This document shows, one piece after another, positions 34,410 through 42,577 of a stretch of 64,000 nucleotides of DNA. The stretch spans positions 1,178,001-1,242,000 of the forward strand of contig NZ_JALPSC010000002.1 of the NCBI RefSeq assembly GCF_023217965.1. Direction: 5' to 3'. Both the position numbers and the translations under genes were made by a program. Under the pieces are notes generated by a model, which had not been told where the DNA came from, searched no databases, and saw nothing but the letters and a program-made list of their open reading frames with translations. The DNA is from Prevotella sp. E13-27 (lineage in GTDB: Bacteria; Bacteroidota; Bacteroidia; Bacteroidales; Bacteroidaceae). Every line of letters starts with the position of its first letter. Positions within the stretch are counted from its first letter, which is position 1.

Positions 34410-34426
34410 CCCTTTTTACTTATCAC

Positions 34427-35257
34427 TTACTCAGCAGCTGGTGCCTCTTCCTCAGCAGCAGGAGCCTCTGTAGCCTCCTCCTTGCGAGCACGACGTGTGC
34501 GCTTTGGAGCTGCCTCTTCAGACTCTGCCTCAGCCTGTGCCTCAGCAGCCTTCTCGTCAGCCTTTTCAGCCTTGCGCTCCTCGAGACCCTCTGCGATAGC
34601 AGCGCAGCATGCATTGAGGATTACCTCAACGCTGTCCTTAGCGTCATCGTTTGCAGGGATGATGAAGTCAACGTTCTTAGGATCGCTGTTTGTATCAACG
34701 ATACCGAACACGGGGATACCCAGACGGTTAGCCTCACGAACGGCGATGTTCTCCTTCATCACGTCAACAACGAACAGAGCGCTTGGCAGACGTGTCAGGT
34801 CAGCGATAGAACCGAGGTTCTTCTCAAGCTTAGCGCGCTGACGTGTAATCTGCAGGAGCTCACGCTTTGACAGGTTGCTGAATGTGCCGTCGTTCATCAG
34901 TTTGTCGATGTTTGCCATCTTCTTCACAGCCTTGCGGATGGTTGGGAAGTTGGTGAGCATACCACCAGGCCAACGCTCGATAACATAAGGCATGTTCACG
35001 CTTGTAGCCTTGTCGGCGATGACTTCTTTAGTCTGTTTTTTAGTACCTACGAAGAGGATTTTCTTACCCTGACGGGCAATGGCCTTCAATGCCTCTGCAG
35101 CATCGTCAATCTTAACGACTGTCTTGTGGAGGTCAATGATGTGAATACCGTTACGCTCGGTATAGATGTATGGAGCCATGGCGGGGTTCCACTTACGCTT
35201 CAGGTGACCAAAGTGGCATCCAGCCTGGAGCAGCATATCAAAATTTGTTCTTGCCAT
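34427..35257 (-). CDS. rpsB: 30S ribosomal protein S2 with long Ala/Glu tail
   Basis: A 276-residue S2 with the usual opening (FDMLLQAGCHFGHLKRKWNP) and RWPGGMLTNFPTI and GIPVFGIVDTNSDP signatures up to about residue 230. The C-terminal 45 residues are a mixed-charge tail rich in Ala and Glu with an RTRRARK patch. Such tails also occur on L9 in this window. It is followed by tsf and preceded by 163 bases that hold a 9-bp tandem repeat. Confidence 0.97.
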   Translation of the reverse strand: MARTNFDMLLQAGCHFGHLKRKWNPAMAPYIYTERNGIHIIDLHKTVVKIDDAAEALKAIARQGKKILFVGTKKQTKEVIADKATSVNMPYVIERWPGGMLTNFPTIRKAVKKMANIDKLMNDGTFSNLSKRELLQITRQRAKLEKNLGSIADLTRLPSALFVVDVMKENIAVREANRLGIPVFGIVDTNSDPKNVDFIIPANDDAKDSVEVILNACCAAIAEGLEERKAEKADEKAAEAQAEAESEEAAPKRTRRARKEEATEAPAAEEEAPAAE

Positions 35258-35328
35258 TTTCTTTTTTCTTTTTAAATAAGTTGTTTACTTTCTTTTTAAT
35301 CTTTTTGTTAGATCAGCCAAGTGGTAGT

Positions 35329-35373
35329 CTAGTTTGACTAGTTCGACTAGTTCAACTAGTTTTTCTAGTACTA
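35329..35373. repeat. 9-bp tandem repeat, CTAGTTNNA type, in the rpsI-rpsB gap
   Basis: Five consecutive 9-base units beginning CTAGT (CTAGTTTGA, CTAGTTCGA, CTAGTTCAA, CTAGTTTTT, CTAGTACTA). Related 9-bp arrays occur at 45583-45617, 48972-49007 and 51743-51787. Confidence 0.85.
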
Positions 35374-35420
35374 GCCCCCAGAATCCCCTTGGTTTAGATA
35401 CTAAACGTAGTCCAGTATGA

Positions 35421-35807
35421 TTAACGCTTACTGAACTGGAAGCGACGACGTGCCTTTGGACGACCTGGCTTCTTACGCTCTACCTCACGGCTGTCACGTG
35501 TAAGGAAGCCCTGAACCTTGAGTGCCTTCTTGTCATCAGCGTTCAGCTTAACAAGAGCACGTGCGATAGCCATACGCAGAGCCTGGCTCTGACCTGTGAA
35601 GCCACCACCATCGAGGTTGGCATTGATGTCGTACTTTTCAGCTACTTCCAAGAGCTGCAGAGGCTGCTTAACAACATACTGCAGGATAGCTGAGGGGAAA
35701 TATTCTGTAATATCCTTCTTGTTGATCGTAATTTTGCCAGTACCTTCCGACAAATAAACACGAGCTACAGAGCTCTTACGACGACCTGTTGCGTTAATTA
35801 CTTCCAT
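35421..35807 (-). CDS. rpsI: 30S ribosomal protein S9
   Basis: A 128-residue S9 with the conserved N-terminus (INATGRRKSSVARVYL), GGGFTGQSQALRMAIARAL, and the basic C-terminus KKPGRPKARRRFQFSKR that reaches the P-site tRNA. It begins 12 bases after rplM. Confidence 0.98.
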   Translation of the reverse strand: MEVINATGRRKSSVARVYLSEGTGKITINKKDITEYFPSAILQYVVKQPLQLLEVAEKYDINANLDGGGFTGQSQALRMAIARALVKLNADDKKALKVQGFLTRDSREVERKKPGRPKARRRFQFSKR

Positions 35808-35819
35808 TGTCTTCTATTA

Positions 35820-36281
35820 TTATTTATACTGGTTAATATCAATAGCCTGTGGCTTCTGAGCCTCATGATTGTGCTCTGTGCCCTCATAGATATAGAGGTT
35901 GTTGAGCAGTGCGCGTCCGAGGGGACCCTTTGGCAGCATACCCTTCACAGCGTGACGGAGCATCTTGTCAACACCATCCTTCTTCTTGCGAAGCTCAGCA
36001 GGTGTGTTGAAGCGCTGACCACCAGGATAGCCAGTATAACGGGTGTAAACCTTATCGGTTTCCTTCTTACCGGTGAAAACAACCTTGGCAGCATTAATAA
36101 TAATAACATTGTCGCCGCAATCAACATTAGGAGTGAAACTTGGCTTGTACTTACCACGAATCAACTTAGCGACTTTAGAAGCGAGGCGACCTACCACCTG
36201 ATCGGTAGCGTCGATTACCACCCACTCCTTCTTGACTGTCTCCTTGTTAGCTGAGACTGTCTTGTAACTTAAAGTGTTCAT
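35820..36281 (-). CDS. rplM: 50S ribosomal protein L13
   Basis: A 153-residue L13 from ATG 36281 (MNTLSYKTVSANKETV), with WVVIDATDQVVGRLAS and VKGMLPKGPLGR, both typical of L13. The frame stays open about 160 bases upstream from a TTG, but that stretch lies in the transcript leader and lacks L13 homology. It heads the rplM-rpsI-rpsB-tsf operon. Confidence 0.97.
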   Translation of the reverse strand: MNTLSYKTVSANKETVKKEWVVIDATDQVVGRLASKVAKLIRGKYKPSFTPNVDCGDNVIIINAAKVVFTGKKETDKVYTRYTGYPGGQRFNTPAELRKKKDGVDKMLRHAVKGMLPKGPLGRALLNNLYIYEGTEHNHEAQKPQAIDINQYK

Positions 36282-36448
36282 TCTTAAAATTAAATTTACT
36301 AAAAAACAGTTTTTTAAAATCTTTTTGCGGCATTTGCCGCGCTCTCGAATAATCTTGAATGTCGATTCACGAACCACGTCATCCGGCCAAAGATAAGCGC
36401 TATTCACACGGCACTCACGGGGGATTCTAAGACCCTCCCCCAATAATC
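36282..36448 (-). promoter_or_regulatory. Long leader of the rplM operon, candidate ribosomal-protein autoregulatory RNA
   Basis: The expected transcript starts near 36448 and runs 167 bases before the L13 ATG. Near its 5' end GGGGGAGGG can pair with the CCCCC about 15 bases later, and further G/C-rich pairing is possible around 36330-36400. Leaders of this length ahead of ribosomal-protein operons often bind one of the encoded proteins; here that is inference. Confidence 0.4.
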
Positions 36449-36454
36449 GGACTG

Positions 36455-36462
36455 CAAAGGTA
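36455..36462 (-). promoter_or_regulatory. -7 box of the rplM operon promoter
   Basis: The minus strand reads TACCTTTG. It is the only clear box upstream of rplM and sets the 167-base leader. Confidence 0.65.
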
Positions 36463-36582
36463 CAATATTTAATTAAGAAAAAGAAACAGACACACTAACC
36501 ATAATGTAAATTTATGTTTATTTAACACAACATTACGATTAATTATTATTTGTCCATCACCTTAGGTTATTGAGAAGACACG

Positions 36583-36792
36583 GCGTACCGACTCACCGGC
36601 GTACCGCCGTACCATTTGCATAATTCAAATGAAGTAGTAAAATAGTGAAATTAACTTTTATATATTATATATATTATATTAAATTTAATATAATATATAT
36701 AATATATAAACATATTTTCAAGGTCTATGGTATGCAGCAAGTAAAAATCCTAATGGTGAGTCGGTACGCCGGTACGCCGGTGAGTCGTACGG
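36583..36792. repeat. GC-rich inverted repeat with GTACGCCGG-type units
   Basis: The left arm (about 36583-36615) contains CGTACCGACTCACCGGCGTA. The right arm (about 36752-36792) is its imperfect complement, built from GTACGCCGG and GGTGAGTCG units. Both are strikingly G/C-rich against the surrounding A/T-rich DNA. Their shared centre is within a few bases of the centre of the 54-bp A/T palindrome at 36657-36710. Confidence 0.8.
36657..36710. repeat. Perfect 54-bp all-A/T palindrome
   Basis: Two 27-base arms meet without a spacer at AAA|TTT (36683/36684). Every one of the 27 pairs matches when read outward, and the first mismatch is at 36656/36711. It can extrude as a cruciform or form a long RNA hairpin. 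No coding sequence spans it. Confidence 0.95.
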
Positions 36793-36918
36793 ATTCTGTT
36801 GACTATTGCTCCTGTGAATGTAGACTACTTTCCTGAATATGTTTACTTTTCTCTAATATATCATGCGACAACTCAATTTTAACATTTGAAATAAATCTGA
36901 GATAAATGAAAAGAATCC

Positions 36919-36949
36919 TTGTTTTGCACCCAATAATTTCGTACCTTTG
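36919..36949 (+). promoter_or_regulatory. Promoter reading into the 22-bp array, no gene downstream
   Basis: TTG at 36919-36921 and TACCTTTG at 36942-36949 are spaced by 20 bases, a good Bacteroidetes promoter. Expected start is about 36956, 20 bases before the first 22-bp unit. The next plus-strand gene is more than 4 kb away, so the product may be a short non-coding RNA. Confidence 0.6.
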
Positions 36950-36975
36950 CAATGCATTCGAATGACACACAACGA

Positions 36976-37085
36976 GCGTTTAGAAATAACGCGTGAAGCG
37001 TTTGGTAAGAAAGCGAGAGGCGTTTGGTAAGAAAGCGAGAAGCGTTTGGTAAGAAAGCGAGAAGCATTTAAATAAGAAAGCAAAT
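36976..37085. repeat. 22-bp tandem repeat array (five units)
   Basis: Units start at 36976, 36998, 37020, 37042 and 37064. The three central ones are nearly identical (GCGTTTGGTAAGAAAGCGAG plus two bases); the first and last are degenerate. Read on the other strand they correspond to the CTAAACGCTC arrays at 8883-8948 and 63157-63222. Confidence 0.9.
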
Positions 37086-37176
37086 AGCGGACAAATCTAA
37101 GGTCAGTAGAAAAGCAGAGAGGGGCACCACGGCAGCAGCACTCCTCCCACGATAAAAACAAAAGTCCACCTAATGA

Positions 37177-39369
37177 TTACAAAAATGCAATGGTGAGGCC
37201 AGCCATAACAATGGACACCATAGACATGAGCTTGATGAGGATGTTCAGAGACGGACCACTCGTGTCCTTGAAAGGATCGCCAACGGTATCGCCCACGACA
37301 GTAGCCTTATGACAATCGGAGCCCTTGCCACCGAAGTTGCCCTCCTCCACCATCTTCTTGGCATTGTCCCACGCGCCACCGGCATTGGCCATGAAGACAG
37401 CAAGTGTGAAGCCTGCAGTAAGGCCACCGACAAGGAGTCCCATGACACCAGCGACACCAAGAACACAGCCCACGATGATAGGAATGATTATTGCCAGGAG
37501 CGATGGGAAAATCATCTCTTTCTGAGCCGAGCGAGTGGAGATTTCCACGCAACGACCATAGTCGGGAGTGCCTGTTCCCTCAAGTATGCCTTTAATCTCG
37601 CGGAACTGACGGCGCACTTCCTCAACCATAGACTGAGCTGCACGACCCACAGCTCCCATGGTCAAACCACAGAACAGGAAGGCAGCCATGCCTCCTATGA
37701 AGGCGCCAACGAGAACCTTCGGGTTCATGAGGTTCACCTGGAAGAAGTTCATGAAGTCGGGAATGGTGGCATCGGTAGCGCTAATGATTTCACCCTTGAG
37801 ATTAGTGAGGGTGATGTTGGCACGTTCCATAGCAATCTTCACCTCTTCAATATATGATGCCAGAAGGGCGAGGGCTGTGAGAGCTGCTGAGCCAATGGCA
37901 AAGCCCTTGCCGGTAGCAGCGGTGGTGTTACCAAGGGCATCAAGAGCATCGGTACGCTGGCGTACTTCTGGCTCGAGCTCGCTCATCTCAGCATTACCTC
38001 CGGCATTGTCAGCAATAGGTCCATAGGCATCAGTGGCAAGAGTTATGCCAAGCGTGGAGAGCATGCCCACAGCAGCAATGCCAATGCCGTAGAGACCGCG
38101 AGAGAGCGACTCAGCCGACATGTCGAGGTTGAAGCCATTGGCACAGAGATAGCTGAGCATTATGGCAACAGAGATGGTGACAACGGGTATCATGGTAGAT
38201 ATCATGCCTGTACCTATACCTTTTATTATAACGGTGGCAGCACCTGTCTCTGAAGCAGCAGCGATGTCCTGCGTAGGCTTATAGGAATGAGAAGTGTAAT
38301 ACTCTGTGCCCTGACCAATGATGACGCCTGCACAGAGACCTGTGATGACTGAGAATGATGTGCCAAGCCAGTTGTCGAGTCCCAAAAGATAGAGAATGAC
38401 AAACGTGGCAACAGCAATGAGTACAGCAGAAACGTTTGTTCCCAAGGCCAGCGACTTTAGCAGGTCGCGCATAGTTGCTCCGTCCTTGGTGCGGACGAGG
38501 AAGATGCCTATCAGCGAGAGGAAGATGCCCACAGAGGCAATAATCATGGGGGCTATGACAGCCTTGAGCTGCATGTCGCCATTCATGGCAAAGGCCGTAG
38601 CGCCAAGGGCTGCAGTAGAGAGTATGGAGCCACAATAGCTCTCATAGAGGTCGGCACCCATGCCTGCTACATCACCCACATTATCGCCCACATTGTCGGC
38701 AATGGTAGCGGGGTTGCGAGGATCGTCTTCAGGAATATCCTGTTCAACCTTTCCCACAAGGTCGGCACCAACATCGGCTGCCTTAGTGTAGATACCGCCA
38801 CCTACACGAGCAAACAGCGCCTGTGTAGAGGCACCCATGCCAAAGGTAAGCATGGTGGTGGTTATAGTGATAAGGGCTATGCTTCCCTCAGTATAGACGC
38901 TGCTGAGTATTAGAAACCAGATAGCTATGTCGAGAAGACCGAGACCCACGACAACAAGGCCCATGACAGCTCCTGAGCGGAACGCGATGCGAAGTCCCTG
39001 GTTGAGACCCTTGCGGGCACCATTGGCAGTACGTCCAGAAGCATAGGTGGCGGTCTTCATGCCGAAGAAGCCTGCCAGTCCGCTAAAAAGTCCGCCTGTG
39101 AGGAAGGCAAACGGTACCCATGGATTCTGCACATGAAGCACATAGGCCATGAAGGCGAACACTACGGCAAGGACGATAAAGACCATCGTCACAACCTTGT
39201 ACTGCTGCTTAAGATAGGCCATAGCACCACGACGCACATGGGCTGCTATCTCACACATTCGAGGTGTGCCCTCGTCTTCTTTCATCATCTGGCGGAAGAA
39301 GAAGAACGCCATACCAAGGGCAACGATACTTGCCACTGGCACTAACCAAAAAACGGAAGGAATATTCAT
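37177..39369 (-). CDS. hppA: Membrane-bound cation-pumping pyrophosphatase
   Basis: A 730-residue integral protein of about 16 membrane helices that couples pyrophosphate hydrolysis to H+ and/or Na+ export. The active-site segment DVGADLVGKVEQDIPEDDPR (about 195-214) and DNVGDNVGD are present, as is a second Asp-rich set, DNAGGNAEM. The GNTTAATGKG motif carries Ala where K+-independent enzymes carry Lys, so this belongs to the K+-dependent class, whose Bacteroides members pump Na+ and often H+ too. It starts 50 bases after the histidine kinase gene and no clear promoter lies in that gap. Confidence 0.95.
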   Translation of the reverse strand: MNIPSVFWLVPVASIVALGMAFFFFRQMMKEDEGTPRMCEIAAHVRRGAMAYLKQQYKVVTMVFIVLAVVFAFMAYVLHVQNPWVPFAFLTGGLFSGLAGFFGMKTATYASGRTANGARKGLNQGLRIAFRSGAVMGLVVVGLGLLDIAIWFLILSSVYTEGSIALITITTTMLTFGMGASTQALFARVGGGIYTKAADVGADLVGKVEQDIPEDDPRNPATIADNVGDNVGDVAGMGADLYESYCGSILSTAALGATAFAMNGDMQLKAVIAPMIIASVGIFLSLIGIFLVRTKDGATMRDLLKSLALGTNVSAVLIAVATFVILYLLGLDNWLGTSFSVITGLCAGVIIGQGTEYYTSHSYKPTQDIAAASETGAATVIIKGIGTGMISTMIPVVTISVAIMLSYLCANGFNLDMSAESLSRGLYGIGIAAVGMLSTLGITLATDAYGPIADNAGGNAEMSELEPEVRQRTDALDALGNTTAATGKGFAIGSAALTALALLASYIEEVKIAMERANITLTNLKGEIISATDATIPDFMNFFQVNLMNPKVLVGAFIGGMAAFLFCGLTMGAVGRAAQSMVEEVRRQFREIKGILEGTGTPDYGRCVEISTRSAQKEMIFPSLLAIIIPIIVGCVLGVAGVMGLLVGGLTAGFTLAVFMANAGGAWDNAKKMVEEGNFGGKGSDCHKATVVGDTVGDPFKDTSGPSLNILIKLMSMVSIVMAGLTIAFL

Positions 39370-39418
39370 AGTTATAGTTTATATGATGGTTGTATTAACG
39401 TGGTTCTGAATAGTTTTC

Positions 39419-41425
39419 TCAGCTTGAAGCTTCGCCTAAAGGCAAGGTCATGAGGAAACGTGCACCTGCAGTATAGCTGGTGTCGAGAACAATGTCACCT
39501 CCCAGTCGGCGACAGAAGCTGCGAGCTACAGTCAGTCCGATGCCGGTACCAATTTCGTATTCGTTGAGCTGAACGAACTCTTCAAATATGTGTTCAGCCT
39601 CGTTGGCAGGTATGCCAATGCCGGTATCCTCTATTACAAACTGAACCTTGCCTTCAAGCTTTTCCACCTTCAGGCGGATTGTTCCTTCCTTAGTGAAACG
39701 TTCAGCATTGTCGAGCATCAAGACGATGGCGCGAGTGGCTGCCTGCTCATTAGTGTGGAGCATCAGAGTATCACTCCCCTCGCCTACCTCAAGCTCAATG
39801 GGTATCTTATACTCCTCGCATGGAGGGAAGTTTGACGCAGCCTGGGCAGCTATCTGAAGTGCAAGCACGTCATCGTTACGCTCAATGACCGTCTTGCTGT
39901 TTGCATCGCTAAGCTCAAGCATCTTGTTAACAAGCTCGGTAATGCGATTTGTATTCTCAAGTATCTGCTTGTTGATGTCTTTGCGAGTATCTTCGTCGAG
40001 ATCAGCATTCGATGTGGTGATAACCTGGGTGAAGCCCGACAGGATGTTAAGAGGAGTGCGAATCTCATGTGATATCTGCTGTATGAACGACGTCTTCATG
40101 CGCGATGACTCCTTGGTGCGCTCATTGGCCTCCTCAAGTTTCTTATAAGCTATTTCAAGACGCATGGCTGCCTTGTGTCGGAAGAAAATGAACAGGCTGA
40201 ATCCAAACAGCACAAGCACCATCAGCACAATGGCTGCCAAGAACTGCTGACGCTCCATATCGGCCTTCTGCTGCATAATCTCTGTCTCTTTCTGCTGAGT
40301 GTTGTATATCGTTGCCATCTCCAACGCCTCATCACGCTGCATGCTGATTATTGATGAGTCGAGGCGCTCGCAAATAGCTCTTGCTACAGCATTGGCAGTA
40401 TCAAGACGATTGGCGTTGATATTGGCACGATACTTTGGCAAGTAGTAACGTTGGATATTCTCTACTGTAGGGTGAATATTGAACTTATTCATTTGTGCAT
40501 CAAGTGACTCATAGTTACGAGCTGCATCAACCCAGCGTCCGGCAGAAGTGAGATAGTTGATGGCTTCGAGTTTTCCATCACCAGTGTTTGCATAGTCAGT
40601 CAGCAAGGCTTTTTCATAGTTAAGCTTTGCGTCAGCCTTATTACCAAGACCTTCCATTGCCCAGGCACGATAAAGGTAAAGGCGAGCTGTCTGCTTGTCA
40701 AGATAGCTCTGGTTGGGATCAGGAAGATTGCTATATTCGTGAAGGAGTTCTTCGAGATGACTTGTCCAGTCATAGGCTTCCTGATAATAATGCTGGAAAA
40801 GATAGTTATCTGCAATCGTGATTACACCTACTACAGCACTTGTCACATTTGATGATGACGGCTCGTATTTTATTACTTCAAGATATTTGCTATAGGCATC
40901 ATGAAAGCTCTTGGCTGCTTCATTGGAGGTGTTCAGTTTAAGCTGACAGCATCCCACAGAGAGTAACAAGTAGGCAAAGTCGCAATTGCTATCGTAGCCC
41001 TTTTCCACAAGCTTATTCATTGCAGGCACAGCAACCTTCATAGTTGACTCATATTCACCACGTAGCAGAAGCACACTGGCAAGTCTGTTGGCAGACTTAG
41101 AGTAGTATTCAAGGTCTTCGCGGTTCTTTATGTCAAGAGAAATGGCTTTCTGCCAGTAGTTCTCGGCCAGGTGCATCTTACGCTCACGAGAGTATGCATA
41201 GCCTCGCCAATAGTTGGCTTTCATCTCAGATATTTCATTTGTTGAGTCCAACTGGTCTGCCAACTGGAGCAACCTTTCATAGTCATACTGTTTATAGGCT
41301 GCATTTATAAGACTATCGGCTTGGTTCTGTTTGACTATGGTCTGACGTTCTTTATCTGTACATGATGAAACAGCTGCGATAAGGAACAATGTAAACGATA
41401 TATATTTAATGAATCGTGCTTGCAT
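39419..41425 (-). CDS. Lipoprotein-type TPR sensor histidine kinase
   Basis: A 668-residue protein from ATG 41425; the longer frame to 41515 would read through the promoter. The N-terminus has a signal peptide with lipobox AVSSC (C22), implying lipid anchoring. Residues 30-390 are TPR-like helical repeats, likely periplasmic. A membrane helix at about 395-416 leads to a coiled linker, a HisKA domain with H453 in SHEIRTPLN, and an HATPase domain ending near GGDIVLDT. No receiver domain is fused and no response regulator gene is adjacent, so the partner is unknown. The -7 box is at 41444-41451. Confidence 0.88.
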   Translation of the reverse strand: MQARFIKYISFTLFLIAAVSSCTDKERQTIVKQNQADSLINAAYKQYDYERLLQLADQLDSTNEISEMKANYWRGYAYSRERKMHLAENYWQKAISLDIKNREDLEYYSKSANRLASVLLLRGEYESTMKVAVPAMNKLVEKGYDSNCDFAYLLLSVGCCQLKLNTSNEAAKSFHDAYSKYLEVIKYEPSSSNVTSAVVGVITIADNYLFQHYYQEAYDWTSHLEELLHEYSNLPDPNQSYLDKQTARLYLYRAWAMEGLGNKADAKLNYEKALLTDYANTGDGKLEAINYLTSAGRWVDAARNYESLDAQMNKFNIHPTVENIQRYYLPKYRANINANRLDTANAVARAICERLDSSIISMQRDEALEMATIYNTQQKETEIMQQKADMERQQFLAAIVLMVLVLFGFSLFIFFRHKAAMRLEIAYKKLEEANERTKESSRMKTSFIQQISHEIRTPLNILSGFTQVITTSNADLDEDTRKDINKQILENTNRITELVNKMLELSDANSKTVIERNDDVLALQIAAQAASNFPPCEEYKIPIELEVGEGSDTLMLHTNEQAATRAIVLMLDNAERFTKEGTIRLKVEKLEGKVQFVIEDTGIGIPANEAEHIFEEFVQLNEYEIGTGIGLTVARSFCRRLGGDIVLDTSYTAGARFLMTLPLGEASS

Positions 41426-41443
41426 CTTGAAAAATATTTTTTG

Positions 41444-41451
41444 CAAAGATA
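41444..41451 (-). promoter_or_regulatory. -7 box of the histidine kinase promoter
   Basis: The minus strand reads TATCTTTG, a perfect TAnnTTTG. Expected start is about 41437, 12 bases before the ATG at 41425. Confidence 0.6.
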
Positions 41452-41494
41452 AAAAATATTGGCAACAAAATGACATTTTATTCAAAAAGAAAAG

Positions 41495-41502
41495 TAATTT
41501 TG
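41495..41502 (+). promoter_or_regulatory. -7 box of the cation transporter promoter
   Basis: TAATTTTG on the plus strand, with an expected start near 41509 and a leader of about 73 bases. It is divergent from the kinase promoter 44 bases away. Confidence 0.5.
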
Positions 41503-41581
41503 CCATGAATAACATTAATTATTGCACATTTCGGTAAGAATATGCAAATAATCGACTTTTTAAAGTGCTGTTAAAAGAGAA

Positions 41582-42469
41582 ATGAAATCGACAAGAGACA
41601 GTCAAATATACAAAGTGACAATGGCGGGCGGAGCAGCAAACGTAGCCCTGCTCGTATTCAAGTTCGTAGCTGGAGTTTTAGGACATAGCTCAGCGATGAT
41701 TGCTGATGCCGTACACTCACTAAGTGACTTCATCACTGATGTTATAGTAATAATATTTGTATGGATAAGTGCAATACCAAAGGACAAGTCACATGACTAT
41801 GGTCACGGCAAATACGAAACGCTGGCAATGACTATCATTGGCTTGGCGCTGATTGCTGTCGCAATAGGAATAGTCTATGACGGAGCAGAGAAGATAATAG
41901 CATGGGCAGGCGGTAAACAGCTCGAAGCCCCTGGCATGCTTGCCCTATGGGCAGCCCTGATCTCTATAGCCACGAAGGAAGTTGTATATCGATACACAAT
42001 GACCAAGTCAGTACAGCTTAATTCACAAGCACTGAGAGCCAACGCATGGCATCATCGCAGCGATGCTCTCTCGTCAATAGGAACTGCTGTGGGCATAGGT
42101 GGAGCAATATTTCTCGGACAGCGCTGGACGGTGCTCGACCCAATGGCATCTGTCATCGTAGGATTGTTTATAGTCAAGGTTGCTATTGTGCTGCTACGCG
42201 ATGCCATAGGCGACCTTACAGAGCAGTCTTTACCAGAAGATATCGAGGAAGAGATTTTGCAGCTGGCGGCATCTATTCCTGGAGTAGTTGAACCTCATGA
42301 CCTGCACACTCGACGAATAGGCAGTCACTATGCCATTGAGCTACACATACTGATGAACGGTGACATAACGCTGAAAGAAGCTCACGACAAAGCCTCTGAG
42401 GTGGAAGAAGTATTGAAAAAGAAATACGGCGAAGAGACACATATTTCTGTACATGTGGAGCCGAAATAA
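41582..42469 (+). CDS. Cation diffusion facilitator family transporter
   Basis: A 295-residue CDF exporter for divalent metals. There are about six membrane helices up to residue 205. The metal site residues appear as DAVHSLSD in helix 2 and HHRSDALSS in helix 5, followed by a cytoplasmic C-terminal domain with conserved His residues (DLHTRRIG, IELHILM, HISVHV). Zn2+, Fe2+, Mn2+ or Co2+ are all possible; the DxxxD/HxxxD-type helices favour Zn or Fe but do not decide. It is alone in its orientation, between the kinase and the end of the nuo operon. Confidence 0.9.
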   Translation: MKSTRDSQIYKVTMAGGAANVALLVFKFVAGVLGHSSAMIADAVHSLSDFITDVIVIIFVWISAIPKDKSHDYGHGKYETLAMTIIGLALIAVAIGIVYDGAEKIIAWAGGKQLEAPGMLALWAALISIATKEVVYRYTMTKSVQLNSQALRANAWHHRSDALSSIGTAVGIGGAIFLGQRWTVLDPMASVIVGLFIVKVAIVLLRDAIGDLTEQSLPEDIEEEILQLAASIPGVVEPHDLHTRRIGSHYAIELHILMNGDITLKEAHDKASEVEEVLKKKYGEETHISVHVEPK

Positions 42470-42514
42470 ACAATATCAGCCAAAAAACATGCGATGTATT
42501 ATTGCATTATCAGA

Positions 42515-42555
42515 TAAAAAACTCCCGATGCTCAGGAAGTGAACATCGGGAGTAT
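42515..42555. terminator. Terminator between the cation transporter and nuoN
   Basis: ACTCCCGATG and CATCGGGAGT form a 10-bp stem with a 13-base loop. On the minus strand it is followed by TTTTTTATC, ending the nuo operon; on the plus strand a weaker T-rich stretch follows. Confidence 0.85.
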
Positions 42556-42577
42556 TTATTGTAGGATTATCTACTAC

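Noticed and set aside
36282..36443. N-terminal extension of L13 from a TTG
   Set aside because: It lies in the transcript leader, is not L13-like, and a proper ATG with the family N-terminus exists at 36281.
36645..36836. 63-residue plus-strand frame across the A/T palindrome
   Set aside because: It is made of palindrome and repeat sequence, with no ribosome site and no plausible protein composition.
36976..37085. Possible CRISPR array
   Set aside because: Units are directly adjacent with no spacers, no cas genes are nearby, and the 22-bp units are themselves diverging.
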